From positions 1 to 15,987 of the forward strand of contig JABANP010000825.1 of NCBI GenBank assembly GCA_013115135.1: DNA of 15,987 nt, written 5' to 3'. The translations under genes were made by a program, and so were the position numbers. Every line of letters begins with the position of its first letter. The stretch's first letter is position 1. Source of the stretch: Perkinsus olseni. Taxonomy: Eukaryota > Perkinsozoa > Perkinsida > Perkinsidae. Positions 1-8,903 of the stretch are shown here, piece by piece. The notes beneath the pieces were generated by a model. It saw only the letters and a program-made list of their open reading frames with translations. It was not told the origin of the DNA and made no database searches.

Positions 1-1500
1 AAAAAAACAAAGAACTGTCTGCTCCTTTCAGAGCTGTTGTATCGCCTCGCGGACGAACTCTTCAACGGATCGGTGAATGATCATCGTTCGTAATGGGTCC
101 AACTGTCGGAAAGATAAGCTTTCCTAAGGAGATGTGCGAGGTGAGCTGTAACTGAGCGGTGCTTGTCATGGCTGCACTGCAATCGCTCTTGTCAGCCCTG
201 GCGAGAATGGGCCACAGAATGGTTGGATGGGTTCGACACTGCTGTCGAGATTCCTGGGCAGCACTGCTTCCGCCGTGAGAAAGGCTTCATCAACTCGGAC
301 GATAAGTAACCGCCGGATGCTAATAGGCATCTAGACTCAACTGATCTCCCGGATATCCTGGCGGGTCGCCTGCACCTGATCGAGCTGTTCCAGGACCCGG
401 GAGCGCAGAAAGGATCGGGTCAGCGGTGTCATCGTGACGATAAGAGCGGCGCGGTCGGGTTTATGGCTCGAAGCCAGCGATATAGGGTTGCTGACCGATT
501 TCACGTCTGGCGTGCTTCGGAAAACCCGCCGGCCGAAAGGTAATAGACCTTGCAGAGGACGCCGTTCTTCCACCAGGACACCGTCCCGCGGTATATGCGC
601 TGCGCTACGATTTACCGCGGCTGACCGAGCTCCCGGTCGGTGGCTCTGCTCGAATAGATCAGGCTTGAGGAATACGCGGTTTGATCTCTTACCCGAACGC
701 TGAGCTGCTGCTTACAGAGTTGGTAGATCTCAATGAGCTCAGTTTGTCATACAAATGACCATCATTCAATGATATGACACAGGATGTGCCCACATCAGGC
801 GTCTCGTTAACCTGACCATGAGCTCTGGCGATGCTTTATTCACTGTTTCGAGGCTACTGCATAGACCAACAGTCAACGCTGGGGAAGTCCCAGTACGATT
901 ATCGCTGGTACCTTCTCTGCATACTGTCTCAGGTACCCACTTCGGAACTTTTCTTCGCTAAATTAGACGCGGCCTTGGAGAGAATTACGATGCCGGGAAC
1001 CTCGTGGCTAGTAAGGCACTGTTGGAGAGCTTTTCCGGTCGATGGCGCAGTCTAGGTATGCATCGCTTAGATCTATTTTACTTTCATATGCAACCAATCC
1101 GGCTAGTTTGAAAAGCACTACGTGCTGGAAGGAACAAGTTGGTGATGGGGTCCTTAAATGGTCGGTGAGGGATAGTCGTATCATTCCGGACTGATTACAT
1201 GCCATCAGCCAACGAGCGTATATGTTAGCAGACTCTCAGGTAGCACAAACTCGGTCCGCACGTACTTCAACCTAGTACGGGAAACGATGGCATATCTCCT
1301 CGATGGTACAGCACGGGGCTCCCAGCGACTGAGATCAAATCGGTATGATAGGGGCAAAGATCCCGCGAAAGTATGGAAGGGATGAAGAAAGAGATGGCTC
1401 GAAATATCCTATGGAGGCAATGCCACCGTGGCGTATCAAATTGCACGAACGTGCATGGCAGCGACTAACCAAGAACCATGGGCTACGAGGAACTTCATCG
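1..1500. other. Intergenic stretch, no gene recognised
   Basis: Reading frames here are short, mostly lack ATG starts, and match no family I know. A frame at 434-703 begins with GTG and has no recognisable motif. A 63-codon ATG frame at 1345-1536 runs into the odd palindrome at 1522-1538 and looks like chance. Small imperfect foldbacks occur: arms of 6 around a single C at 761-773, and arms of 5 around 6 nt at 317-332. The one-nucleotide-spaced perfect palindromes typical of the rest of the window are rare here. Confidence 0.6.
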
Positions 1501-1860
1501 CATAATGAGTGCTTAAGACTGAGTCAGTGTCACTGACTTTCTGTGTGAACCTTTCCCCAGATCCGCCTCATAACCTTTACCACGTGAACGTTCTGAAATG
1601 GCATTGCTATACTTTAGAGCAAAACTCACCACATAGCCTCTAGCGGTAGGAATTAGAGGGGGTATACGCTTGATCTTCTTGTCAACCACGGCCTCCTCAT
1701 AGCTGTGTTGCTATGTACCAACATAGTATTTTGAAAATAGTACTTTTTTCATTTTTCCCCCTGTTGATCACTACGCCCCTGATTGGAACTTCCAATGGTC
1801 ATTGGGTGAGTAGGGTGAATCGCTCATCATATTTGCACAGTCTTCGACGAGGGAACGGTT

Positions 1861-1893
1861 CTTCAGATGATCTGAACTTCAGATCATCTGAAG
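1861..1893. repeat. Odd palindrome, 16-nt arms, 1-nt centre
   Basis: Arms cttcagatgatctgaa and its exact reverse complement flank a single C. A second odd palindrome (8-nt arms, central A) follows at 1920-1936. Transcribed, either strand would fold into an almost loopless hairpin, so the paired form is more likely to matter as DNA (cruciform) or as a trace of its synthesis. Confidence 0.9.
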
Positions 1894-2107
1894 AAATGAA
1901 GAATGAGAGTTTACAGTATAATACAGAATCTGTATTACAGATATTGGTTCAAATGGTTGGAACGTGGTGAGAACTATAAGAAGAAGTGGCCACGTTATTC
2001 TACGAATGAATGCTGATAGCAGAGCTGCCTATATCAGGCAACAGGGCGTCCTTGTGAGAGGCCTGAAGTTCCGTGTACGAGATTTTTGTGAAATTCCATT
2101 CTATAGA

Positions 2108-2123
2108 TTTTCGGAATCTCAGG
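2108..2123 (+). repeat. 16-nt exact repeat, copy 1
   Basis: The sequence ttttcggaatctcagg recurs exactly at 9669-9684, with similar bases just upstream (tagat versus tagac). The flanks beyond that are unrelated. It may be the remnant of an older dispersed repeat. Confidence 0.5.
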
Positions 2124-2463
2124 AATTGTACCGTGGCTTTGAGGTGCGCTCGACGCGGCTCTCTAGATCATGAGCTTAGCGCCCGTACATAGAATGGTTG
2201 GCCTCTCTAGAATTATCCTGCCGCAGTTGTGGCTTGCGTGATAGTATCGGCCATGGGGCCCTTAGTAGGCTCTGTCCGAATCGCGTAGCCCTATTGGGGA
2301 ATGAATTAGATAGAGTGGAAAAGAATCCGAGCGCGGCACCCTGGTCCCTCCAACTGTTTAATGGCCCTAACAACTTGAGGTGTATTCAACTTTAATGCTA
2401 AGCGGAGCATTGAGTTGGTGTAGCATGCGCTCCGGTCCCTATATAATATATATAATATAAGCT

Positions 2464-2498
2464 ATATTTGTGAAGTAGTCTACTACCATCACAAATAT
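2464..2498. repeat. Nested hairpin just upstream of a dispersed repeat
   Basis: Outer arms atatttgtga/tcacaaatat enclose a smaller odd palindrome, agtag-t-ctact. An AT-rich tract (2440-2460) lies to the left and dispersed repeat copy A begins three bases to the right. Copy D of the same family is also preceded by a strong odd palindrome. Confidence 0.75.
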
Positions 2499-2500
2499 GT

Positions 2501-2601
2501 GCTGAACTGTGTGGTACCCTCGTATTCTAGAACATTTGCAGGTGGAACGTTGCTCCGGTTACGATCCGAGTCCATGCGAACTCTCATGCCGTAGTGAAAC
2601 C
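2501..2601 (+). repeat. Dispersed repeat family, copy A
   Basis: One of four diverged copies of a non-coding repeat (others at about 4166, 6471 and 7824). Shared blocks in order are a gctga(a/g)ctgtgtggta start, ctcgtattctagaacat, gcaggtgg, a variable segment, tgctccggttacgatccgagtcc, and a tail near gtagtgaa. Copies A and D are the closest pair. Between gcaggtgg and tgctcc this copy has only 5 nt, the shortest of the four. The block near the 3' end vaguely recalls a tRNA T-arm or Pol III B box, but I could not fold a tRNA, so SINE ancestry is only a possibility. Confidence 0.75.
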
Positions 2602-2972
2602 GGTACCGGTATGCATCATTGTGTGACACAATTTTTGTCTCCTAGTATAGCTAGCACTTCCGATCTGAACTCTGATATCTCGTGCGCTGACCTCACGGTC
2701 ATCATTTCACATATTCTCAGCATTGTATCTTTTTACAATCCTTCTTCTCTATCCAACGTTGAACGTCTCAACCGATTTTCCACTGCTTGGTACCAATCAC
2801 AGGGTGTTATGTGCGGTGATACCAATGGCTATAATCATCTTTGGGGAATATATCCTCCCAACCTGTACTCTCGCAATGACACGGCATGGAGATTTGGGAG
2901 GCAGGTGGAGGACTTCCGGTGTCTCCCGCTTGATGGCAGAGACCTTCTAATGTTACGTACGGCATCGCCTGC

Positions 2973-3057
2973 AGAAGTTCTCAGAACTTCTCAGGCCTTA
3001 AAAGCTTGCTGCTTCTGGTTCTGCAGCAGAACCAGAAGCAGCAAGCTTTTAAGGCCT
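2973..3057. repeat. Two adjacent odd palindromes, arms 9 and 32
   Basis: A 9-nt-arm palindrome (agaagttct around a single C) is followed after one base by the longest in the window. That one has 32-nt arms (2993-3024 and 3026-3057) around a single A, with no mismatch. The absence of any mismatch across 32 pairs implies either very recent origin or continuing correction of one arm against the other. Confidence 0.93.
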
Positions 3058-3342
3058 TCCTTGACTCCTTAGACAAGGGAGACAGGATATACGAGGCGTG
3101 CAAGCAAACTGAATCTAGCGTATCAGCTTCGCCGACCCAATCACTGCTGGGGATATTACTCCATACCAGACCTGCTCCAAACTTTCCGACCAGGACCGCA
3201 GCAACGCAGGCTTCTCCCCTCGGCTTCTGAGTCATCGGTTCCTAGATGACCAGACCCTAACGACAATTCTATGCTCTTGGGACACAACCAAGTAATACTG
3301 GGCCAGTATGTAGGACCTCGTAGGAAGAGGTGGTTAGCGAAC

Positions 3343-3399
3343 GCAACGCAGGAAACTTTGCTGCGTTGCCTTGAACCCGAACTTTCCCTTTAAGGGAAA
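3343..3399. repeat. Paired palindromes abutting a LINE relic
   Basis: First, 13-nt arms (starting gcaacgcaggaaa) around a single C with one mismatch. Second, 8-nt arms (tttccctt/aagggaaa) around a single T. Recognisable reverse-transcriptase-derived sequence begins about ten bases further on, so the palindromes lie at or near the relic's 5' boundary. Confidence 0.8.
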
Positions 3400-3409
3400 C
3401 AGTGATAAA

Positions 3410-3703
3410 ATGGGGAGCGCGGATGACTTCCGCTGGACGCATTTCACCGAGGCCTCCGACAAACTCAATCGATTGGTTGCCGTCCTATTCTCTTGGAGCC
3501 CTACCGAGTTGGAACAATTGAAGTGTGCCAAGGCCAAAGCCGTGATACTTCGCATCAAGTGCTTTGCTCGGCTTCGTTATGGCTTGAAGTATGACGCTCC
3601 CAAGGCGGCTTTGGAACAATTTGGCCTCACCGTGGTGTTGTATGGTGCCGAGGTATGGGGGAACGAGGTACTCAACTGGCGAACGTTTTCTTGCCGATCT
3701 TGA
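3410..3703 (+). pseudogene. LINE-type reverse transcriptase C-terminal relic
   Basis: About 97 codons stay open from an ATG at 3410 and resemble the region downstream of the catalytic palm in non-LTR retrotransposon ORF2 proteins. Visible features are a helical stretch with SDKLNRLVAVLFSW, then KAKAVILRIKCFARLRYGL, and finally VVLYGAEVWG, which matches the conserved LYGAEVW-type motif of many LINE polymerases. No catalytic box is present and the frame ends soon after the motif. A neighbouring frame may continue it (FLPILTSQRHGWDD), suggesting a frameshift. The fragment has no promoter or start context of its own and odd palindromes crowd both sides (3343-3399, 3768-3784). I read it as a dead internal piece of a LINE. 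The family assignment rests on motif recall without alignment. Confidence 0.6.
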
Positions 3704-4165
3704 CCTCACAACGCCATGGGTGGGATGATGCTCCGAATAGCTGACTCGTTTAAGATCTAGCGTTAAGGCCTATCTCAGATAGGCTATCTGCGTATGTTCA
3801 GAGATAGGTAACAGTGTTACAGTAACACTATAGGGAGCTAGAGTGCGGAGCCTGCACTGCGGACTGCTGCAGAAATATTAGGCAGGCCTTTCAAGTTGGA
3901 AGTTCCAACGAATAGTAGGGTGAGGAGAAACCGAGCGAATGCACGCGGTTACAGCCTGTAACCTAGCCTGTAACTTACAGGGAAAAAGGGAGTAACCACA
4001 GTAGAAAGCAGGGTAGAGTATCGTCTCCCCCCGTTCACAGGAGCGCGCGTTTCCATCGCTAGACAGTTAGTGCGCGACTGAGGTACGATCCGCCATGCAA
4101 GTGACACAATAATACCGGTGAAAACGGGAAGTGAGAAAAATTTACGTCGCACAGCGAGGAGCCGG
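3704..4165. other. Non-coding, dense cluster of odd palindromes
   Basis: No gene seen. Five perfect one-nucleotide-spaced palindromes fall within about 215 bases: gcctatct (3768-3784), agtgttac (3813-3829), gttggaa (3895-3909), ggttacag (3947-3963) and cctgtaa (3967-3981). The last two share the core cctgtaa, so one may have been copied from the other. Reading frames on the minus strand across 3949-4194 lack recognisable motifs. Confidence 0.75.
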
Positions 4166-4298
4166 ATGCTTGGTATCCTTGTATCTTTGAACATGTGCAG
4201 GTGGGGCGATTGTCACAATCGCCAGAACACAGTGTTCTGCTGGTCTCGACTCGAATCCATGTGGATCCTCTAGCCGCACTGGAAACCTCACGGGGTGG
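4166..4298 (+). repeat. Dispersed repeat family, copy B, with palindromic insert
   Basis: It aligns with the other copies through tggtatccttgtat, gaacatgtgcaggtgg, then ctcgaatccatg and a tail ending cggggtgg that it shares with copy D. Between gcaggtgg and the T-arm-like block it has roughly 33 nt, where copies A, C and D have 5, 11 and 12. The extra DNA consists of two abutting odd palindromes. Confidence 0.75.
4205..4239. repeat. Twin odd palindromes inside dispersed copy B
   Basis: ggcgattgt-c-acaatcgcc (arms 9) is followed directly by cagaacac-a-gtgttctg (arms 8), the two sharing one base at 4223. Together they account for almost all the length difference between this dispersed-repeat copy and its relatives. 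This is the best evidence here that such palindromes arise as additions to pre-existing sequence. Confidence 0.85.
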
Positions 4299-4784
4299 CT
4301 CAAGCCTAACGCGCCGCTGCGCGGGTCGCGTTTGGTGGAGCCGCAGTTCAAAATAAGAGTCGGTTATTGGTCCGAACATGATCTCGTCTTTTCTGGACAA
4401 GGATGACCTGGGGTCATCATGACCCTGCATGAAGGGCATCAGGGCCACGATCCTTGACATCCTCCGCCAGGAAAAGATACTTTGCTCCTTCACTTGCCGC
4501 AGTGGGCGACCGCCGGTGGCCTGGCCATGTCCTTCTCGTCAGAGCAAGGGCCGAACCTTGCCCGTGATAAGCTAGGCCGACCCGAGTCTCCGACGGAGAT
4601 CTCACCTTCTGAAAGAGGCCTTCAAAAATCACCAGTGGCGGAGATACCATGGTCAGATTGATGAGGTTTGCTGAATGCTATGTCGAGCTATCCAACAGGA
4701 GCGACGAGCAGTCCTTCCTGGTTAACTCATCTAAGTTTCTTAGCGACATCGTTGTAGGGAACGGCATGAAGATACGAAAGTCGG

Positions 4785-4806
4785 TTGGTTGCCAACCAAT
4801 GGTTGG
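4785..4806. repeat. Chained odd palindromes
   Basis: ttggttg-c-caaccaa overlaps ccaacca-a-tggttgg, so the shared ccaacca block is the right arm of one and the left arm of the next. The result is three alternating orientations of the same 7-mer separated by single bases. Confidence 0.85.
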
Positions 4807-5565
4807 GACGGAATATCCAACTAGCACCTTGAATACGCTCTTAACGCTCGGTTCCGCGAGGTTGTAAGTGACAGCAGCCAGCAGCCTACTTACATCCTAC
4901 GCAGCCTGCTGTAATTTCGAATGAGTATCTGAATCACTTTCGAGTACCCGTTTACGAAGTGAGACTGTACCCTACGTAACAGGAAGAGCCCCAACTCCTG
5001 GGGTAGGCTCAGTAGCGGTATGTCCCAATTTGGGACTTCTAAAATGTTAGGTGGTAGGCCTGTATTTACTGGTACTGCCAGTCTGGTAGTAAATTACTAG
5101 TAGTAATTTGCTACACTACAATCGGACTGATTCGGTCCGAGGAATTTCCTAGGTCCGATCGATTGAATCGGTATGGGGCATAAAACTCCGTAAACGATCT
5201 CGCTAGCTCGCGAACCAGACAGTGGGAAGCGACGCAAGCAAGCAAGCTCCACAGACAGAGGGGCGAGACCATCCCAGGGGATGGAGAGCCTCGATGGCTG
5301 ACCCCCAATGTAGGAGCTGTACTTGGTCAGTAGCTAACCACTCTCTTCCGATCACTCTTCGGACTCCGAGCACTGCTCGGAGTGTCCGAATTCGAGAGAT
5401 CTACCAGGGCGGCTCGCTGTCAGTGACAGTCTGTCACCCACCCTACTCGCGATGAGTACATGGGATCATCAAAATTGCCTTACGGTAGATAACGGTGATC
5501 ACCAACTACGCCAATTCTCAATGGCTATTGATAACCAATGATTGACCTACGCCAATGATTTCCTT
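4807..5565. other. Non-coding with palindromes; no gene
   Basis: No convincing coding sequence. Palindromes include gtcccaa around T (5022-5036), aaattacta around G (5091-5109), actccgagca around C (5363-5383) and the overlapping pair at 5417-5437. A 7-nt-arm example with a 2-nt spacer is at 5269-5284. The 5363-5383 structure extends outward to 15-nt arms if a 2-nt bulge is allowed, and more loosely to ctctc/gagag beyond that, a nested arrangement. Confidence 0.7.
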
Positions 5566-5580
5566 GCTCTCAATGAGAGC

Positions 5581-6470
5581 CTCTCATAAGGGATCTGACG
5601 GGAAGGGGGCTCTCAAGAGGCCTAGAGGCCGTCACGCAGGCAGTAGGGAGTTGAACGGAGCGGGCAGACCTCACTACAGAGTCTGTTGTACAGGCACCAC
5701 CAAACACAGCGTCTGCTGCCTTTGGGAATACCACAGGAACATGTTGCAAGACGCGAAACCTAACGAGCCTGGCTCGCCGAGCCGGACAACGGTCACCGGC
5801 GTGTCGACGAGGACAGCCTGAAATGGCTCGGAAACAGGATGTCCCGCGGGAAAACCACGCGTTACGCGTGACGCGTATCAGGATCTGTAGCCAGTGGCTA
5901 CTGGCCACCATAGAGCAGTCCAGGAAACTAAAGGGGCTCAAGCAGTTTAAATCAAGCTAGCCTGGTCGGCAAAACGACCGCAAAAATGGGGATGAAAGGT
6001 CCACACCTCAGTGTGAGGGTTCTCAGGAGAGAGACTAGGATGGAAAGTAAAATGGGCCAGTGACTTGGCTGCCGGTTAAACTGGCAGCCACCAGACCTCT
6101 ATAGGAGATCGCCATAGAGGTCCTCTATTAGAGGAGGGCTGAGCTCCAACCTCGTACAACGATGGACAAGTAATCGTATTTACGAGCGGCCCCTTACAGA
6201 ATCGTCACAACCGAGGCAATAAAGTAAGAACAAGTCCGGCTTCCCTCAGCCTCTAGTCCCTAGTGACCAGGGAGTGGAAAGCATATCATCGGTACATAAT
6301 GTAAGAGACCAACAGCCTGGAGGCAAAACCGTCATTGCCACATTCGGGCATGTGGGCCAACATCGAAAGGCCAACCCGGCAGAGACCCCAGGGGAACCAA
6401 CTGGAAGGTATTCAAAGCATCATACCGACTCTGACACTTCGGATGTCAACCAACGAGGGCATGGATAGCT
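5581..6470. other. Unassigned stretch, possible decayed coding DNA
   Basis: From about 5580 to 5940 several frames on both strands are open for 80-120 codons and the base composition is more even than in the flanks, which can happen in decayed retroelement DNA. I recognise no motif. Odd palindromes interrupt it: ggctcg around C (5771-5783, arms 6), cacgcgt around T (5856-5870), gtagcca around G (5887-5901), and a 12-nt-arm example with one C-to-T-type mismatch (6066-6090). A looser hairpin (arms gacctctat, loop 11) is at 6095-6123. Confidence 0.4.
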
Positions 6471-6580
6471 ATGCTGAACTGTCTGGTATCGTCGTACTCT
6501 CGAACATGTGCAGGTGGGCCGCTCGTGTTGCCCCGGTAACGTATCAAATCCGTGTGAAGCCTCGTGCAGTAGGGAAAACT
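6471..6580 (+). repeat. Dispersed repeat family, copy C
   Basis: The most diverged copy. It retains atgctgaactgt, tggtatcgtcgtactctcg, aacatgtgcaggtggg, then ccccggtaacg, aaatccgtg and a gcagtaggga tail. The variable segment after gcaggtgg is 11 nt and contains no palindrome. Confidence 0.65.
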
Positions 6581-6709
6581 CTCTATGAAGTTGAAACGGT
6601 GCACCCGAGCAACTTCTAATCGCGGCTTGGAGCACTCGGCGCCGGCGTTCGTTGAACACATAAGTCTATTTATTTAGGAAGGTAGGTGTTCATTCACTAG
6701 CAATATCGT

Positions 6710-6733
6710 ACTTCATCATGAAGTCTTCATGAT
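6710..6733. repeat. Chained odd palindromes, arms 7 and 9
   Basis: acttcat-c-atgaagt overlaps atcatgaag-t-cttcatgat. Three alternating copies of the same cttcat/atgaag block are spaced by single bases. Confidence 0.88.
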
Positions 6734-6881
6734 CCATGCATTCTAACCCTCAAGCAGTCAACTCGGCTCGAAGCTGGTGAACGCTTTTCAGCGAGGCCTC
6801 TCTCTTTTTATCCATACTGATCAGCAGGCTGTCCTAAAAATACTGAAAGAGTGGGATACACGATACTACAATCCTGTCAGA

Positions 6882-6903
6882 GATATGGCCCATATCATAT
6901 GGG
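6882..6903. repeat. Chained odd palindromes
   Basis: gatatgg-c-ccatatc overlaps cccatat-c-atatggg, both perfect, both centred on C and offset by seven bases, giving alternating orientations of one block. Confidence 0.88.
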
Positions 6904-7052
6904 AAAAATGACGAGGGTCGTTGATGGTTCCTGGGTGAGAGGAACTGAAATTTCTTCCCTTATTATATGCTTCTAGTTTGTTAAAGGGCACTCCAACTCG
7001 GCGGGAATTACCCGCCGGGAAACACTGCAGCAGATGTGCATTCCGCTATTAA

Positions 7053-7490
7053 TTGGCGCAAGTCTCGCGGTTCAGGGGCAAGCGAGTCTGTCAGGGGTCC
7101 GGGTTATCCCCTGTGCTTTCGGCGTTACACTCGGCGGGGATGACCGACGCGATCGAACATCCGTGGCGCGAGTGCAGAGGTAAGAGGTCTGCATGGGAGC
7201 TGATTGTGGTACTATATTCCGATGGTGTATGCACTGGAGTGAGCAGTGACTCGGTGGACAGTCTCGTCCGCGGCCTTAGGATAGCCAAGGCGCCAGCGGC
7301 AAGATGGGCGAATGAGGAAGGCATGCAGCTAGCGCCTGACAAGGAGGAGGCCATAGTGTGTGGGGGAGAGGTACTGAAAGACCGCGTCGGAGCTGCACCC
7401 AGAACTGGCGGAGAGGCTCAAGACAGAGGTGAGATGGCTCGATGTCTGGTTAAAATGCGATGAGGGTACCTGCGACTGGACCAGACACGC
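7053..7490 (+). pseudogene. Decayed LINE reverse transcriptase palm fragment
   Basis: The first frame carries hallmarks of the non-LTR reverse transcriptase palm: CQGSGLSPVLSAL (motif B, normally QGSxLSPxL), then ELIVVLYSDGV where the catalytic Y/F-A-D-D box is expected, then QLAPDKEEAIV resembling the motif D lysine region. The catalytic box reads YSDG, so the second metal-binding Asp is lost and the enzyme would be inactive. The recognisable frame begins with TTG, not ATG. Around 7370-7400 the homology moves to another frame, which reads LKTEVRWLDVWLKCDEG, resembling the conserved WLGVWLD segment that follows the palm in LINE proteins. One frameshift plus a dead active site make this a pseudogene. 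No fingers domain or endonuclease is seen upstream. Whether it came from the same LINE family as the 3.4-3.7 kb relic cannot be told, because the regions do not overlap. Confidence 0.72.
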
Positions 7491-7745
7491 CACAAGTCAG
7501 AACGTCCATCCGACGCTACGCGGCGATCTGCAGGCGGAACTTTGGGCTCGATGCCACGGCCATAAAGGAGGGAGGACGTGGTTCCCGAGCAAGGCGCAGC
7601 AGCGCCTTCTCACTTAGATAGGCCCCTGGTCTAGGAGGGGGCTGAAGTCACTGCCTAACGCGCTAATTCAACGATGGACTGGCTGGAGAGAGCTTGACCA
7701 TGCCGCGGTGGAGAGGTACCTTAGACAGAATGTCTTCGTCTTAAT

Positions 7746-7794
7746 ATCACAAGTTGTGATTCACAACCATGGTGATGTCACATCACCATGGTTG
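7746..7794. repeat. Adjacent odd palindromes, arms 7 and 15
   Basis: atcacaa around G is followed by a perfect 15-nt-arm palindrome (caaccatggtgatgt) around C. They lie about 30 bases upstream of dispersed repeat copy D. Confidence 0.92.
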
Positions 7795-7823
7795 ATCTCT
7801 GATGTGGACTGTGGGCTACGAAC

Positions 7824-7944
7824 GTGCTGAGCTGTGTGGTATCCTCGTATTCTAGAACATGTGCAGATGTGACGCGTGTGATGCTCCGGCTACGATCCGA
7901 ATCCATGCGAGCTCTCATACCGCAGTGAAGCCACTACGGGGTGG
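7824..7944 (+). repeat. Dispersed repeat family, copy D
   Basis: Closest relative of copy A across tgtggta-cctcgtattctagaacat, then tgctccgg-tacgatccga and ctctcat. It shares a cggggtgg tail with copy B. The variable segment is about 12 nt. Confidence 0.78.
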
Positions 7945-8464
7945 ACATCTAGGAACGGTGCGCGATTGACCAACACAGCATCACGGGCAAGGGCTACCTT
8001 GATGGTAGTCCGAGAAGGGGTTGATGTTTCCATCAGGGAAAGCACTGGGACTGGATCAAGCGGCATGCCTCGAGATGGGACCATCGTGGTCCGACCACGA
8101 ACCAGTGGACGCTAGAGAGAAATTTGACACATCAGAACCGCGACCTCATCGTCAGCTTGTACCAGTCTCGCGCACCATGGAGCTGGTGCGCAGCCTGTGT
8201 CGCAGATGGCCTGAAGGGCAGTTGACGCGCAGCTCACACTTCCTGAGTCGTAGGTCTGACCGTTAGACCTAACACCCAGGTAGGCAACCTTTTCTGTGTT
8301 AGACTCTAACACCGACTAGGTGTCACCGATATACTGAAGCCTATATGGTAATAGATATTCGAGAAATGAAGGATATCCGCAAGGTGGTTCATTGAGCGGC
8401 TTTTTCCGTTGTGGCCATGCACGATGCTGCCATGCTCCTGACTCATCGGCTCTCAACGCTTGGC

Positions 8465-8481
8465 GGCAATGCCACCGTGGC
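8465..8481 (+). repeat. 17-nt exact repeat shared with 1416-1432
   Basis: ggcaatgccaccgtggc occurs here and 7 kb to the left with unrelated wider flanks. It contains a small tgcca-ccg-tggc hairpin. Chance identity of this length in 16 kb is unlikely (order 0.01), but only two copies exist in the window. Confidence 0.5.
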
Positions 8482-8529
8482 ATCACTTATCAGTAGATAT
8501 GATATGCTGATGGCAACTTTCTTATGATC

Positions 8530-8667
8530 TCGTGGAACAGAAACGTCTCTTGATCTTCAAGAGGCTCTCTCGTTCCACGATATCCCAGGGGTATCAAATC
8601 TCAAGTCTGAAAGCCTTGAGGGATATTATCTCTCAAGGCTTTGACTCAAAGCCTTTGAGACTTGAGA
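8530..8667. repeat. Compound foldback region
   Basis: Two nested structures. At 8530-8580, 9-nt outer arms (tcgtggaac) enclose a 7-nt-arm, 3-nt-loop hairpin. At 8599-8667, outer arms tctcaagtct/agacttgaga enclose aaagccttgag/ctcaaggcttt (8610-8642), and a perfect odd palindrome aaggctttga-c-tcaaagcctt (8635-8655) reuses the right arm of the latter. The same short blocks are used in several alternating orientations. Confidence 0.85.
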
Positions 8668-8903
8668 CCAAATATACTTGAGGTTCTGAAGCAAGCTTGG
8701 CGCAATGCGTGAGTTCGGGTTTCGTGGACATGATGCGTGACACGCATTATTTCTCAAGTTGTACGTGGTATCGGTCCTTTGCTTCAACCTGCGACGACCC
8801 GAGTTGTGAGCAACAGAAGATTTCATCTTGGACAGCTCCGTGGACTTTGTTATAGACTGAAGATTTTGAGCGACATTTTCAACGCGAATCTTTCTTCTGC
8901 TAC

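Noticed and set aside
2509..3072. 187-codon open frame
   Set aside because: It begins with GTG, runs through dispersed repeat copy A and the 65-bp palindrome, and has no recognisable motif.
2981..3235. Minus-strand frame with a Cys/Trp-rich end
   Set aside because: The similar peptide on both strands (ALKACCFWFC) is simply the perfect palindrome read both ways.
4440..4592. Possible LINE tail (RRWPGHVLLVRARAEPC)
   Set aside because: It resembles a phrase found in some LINE proteins, but one short match without neighbours is not enough.
4649..4867. 72-codon ATG frame
   Set aside because: There is no known motif, and it crosses the chained palindromes at 4785-4806, as chance frames here do.
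5570..5941. 123-codon minus-strand frame and overlapping plus-strand frames
   Set aside because: Several frames are open at once with no recognisable domain. I recorded the region as unassigned instead.
6783..6908. Possible Ty3/gypsy RNase H remnant (LFIHTDQQAVLKIL)
   Set aside because: The TDxxA-like word fits loosely, but the following residues do not match the family and the fragment is too short to support.
4166..7944. tRNA gene in the dispersed repeats
   Set aside because: There is a T-arm-like word, but no acceptor stem, D arm or consistent anticodon loop can be folded across the copies.
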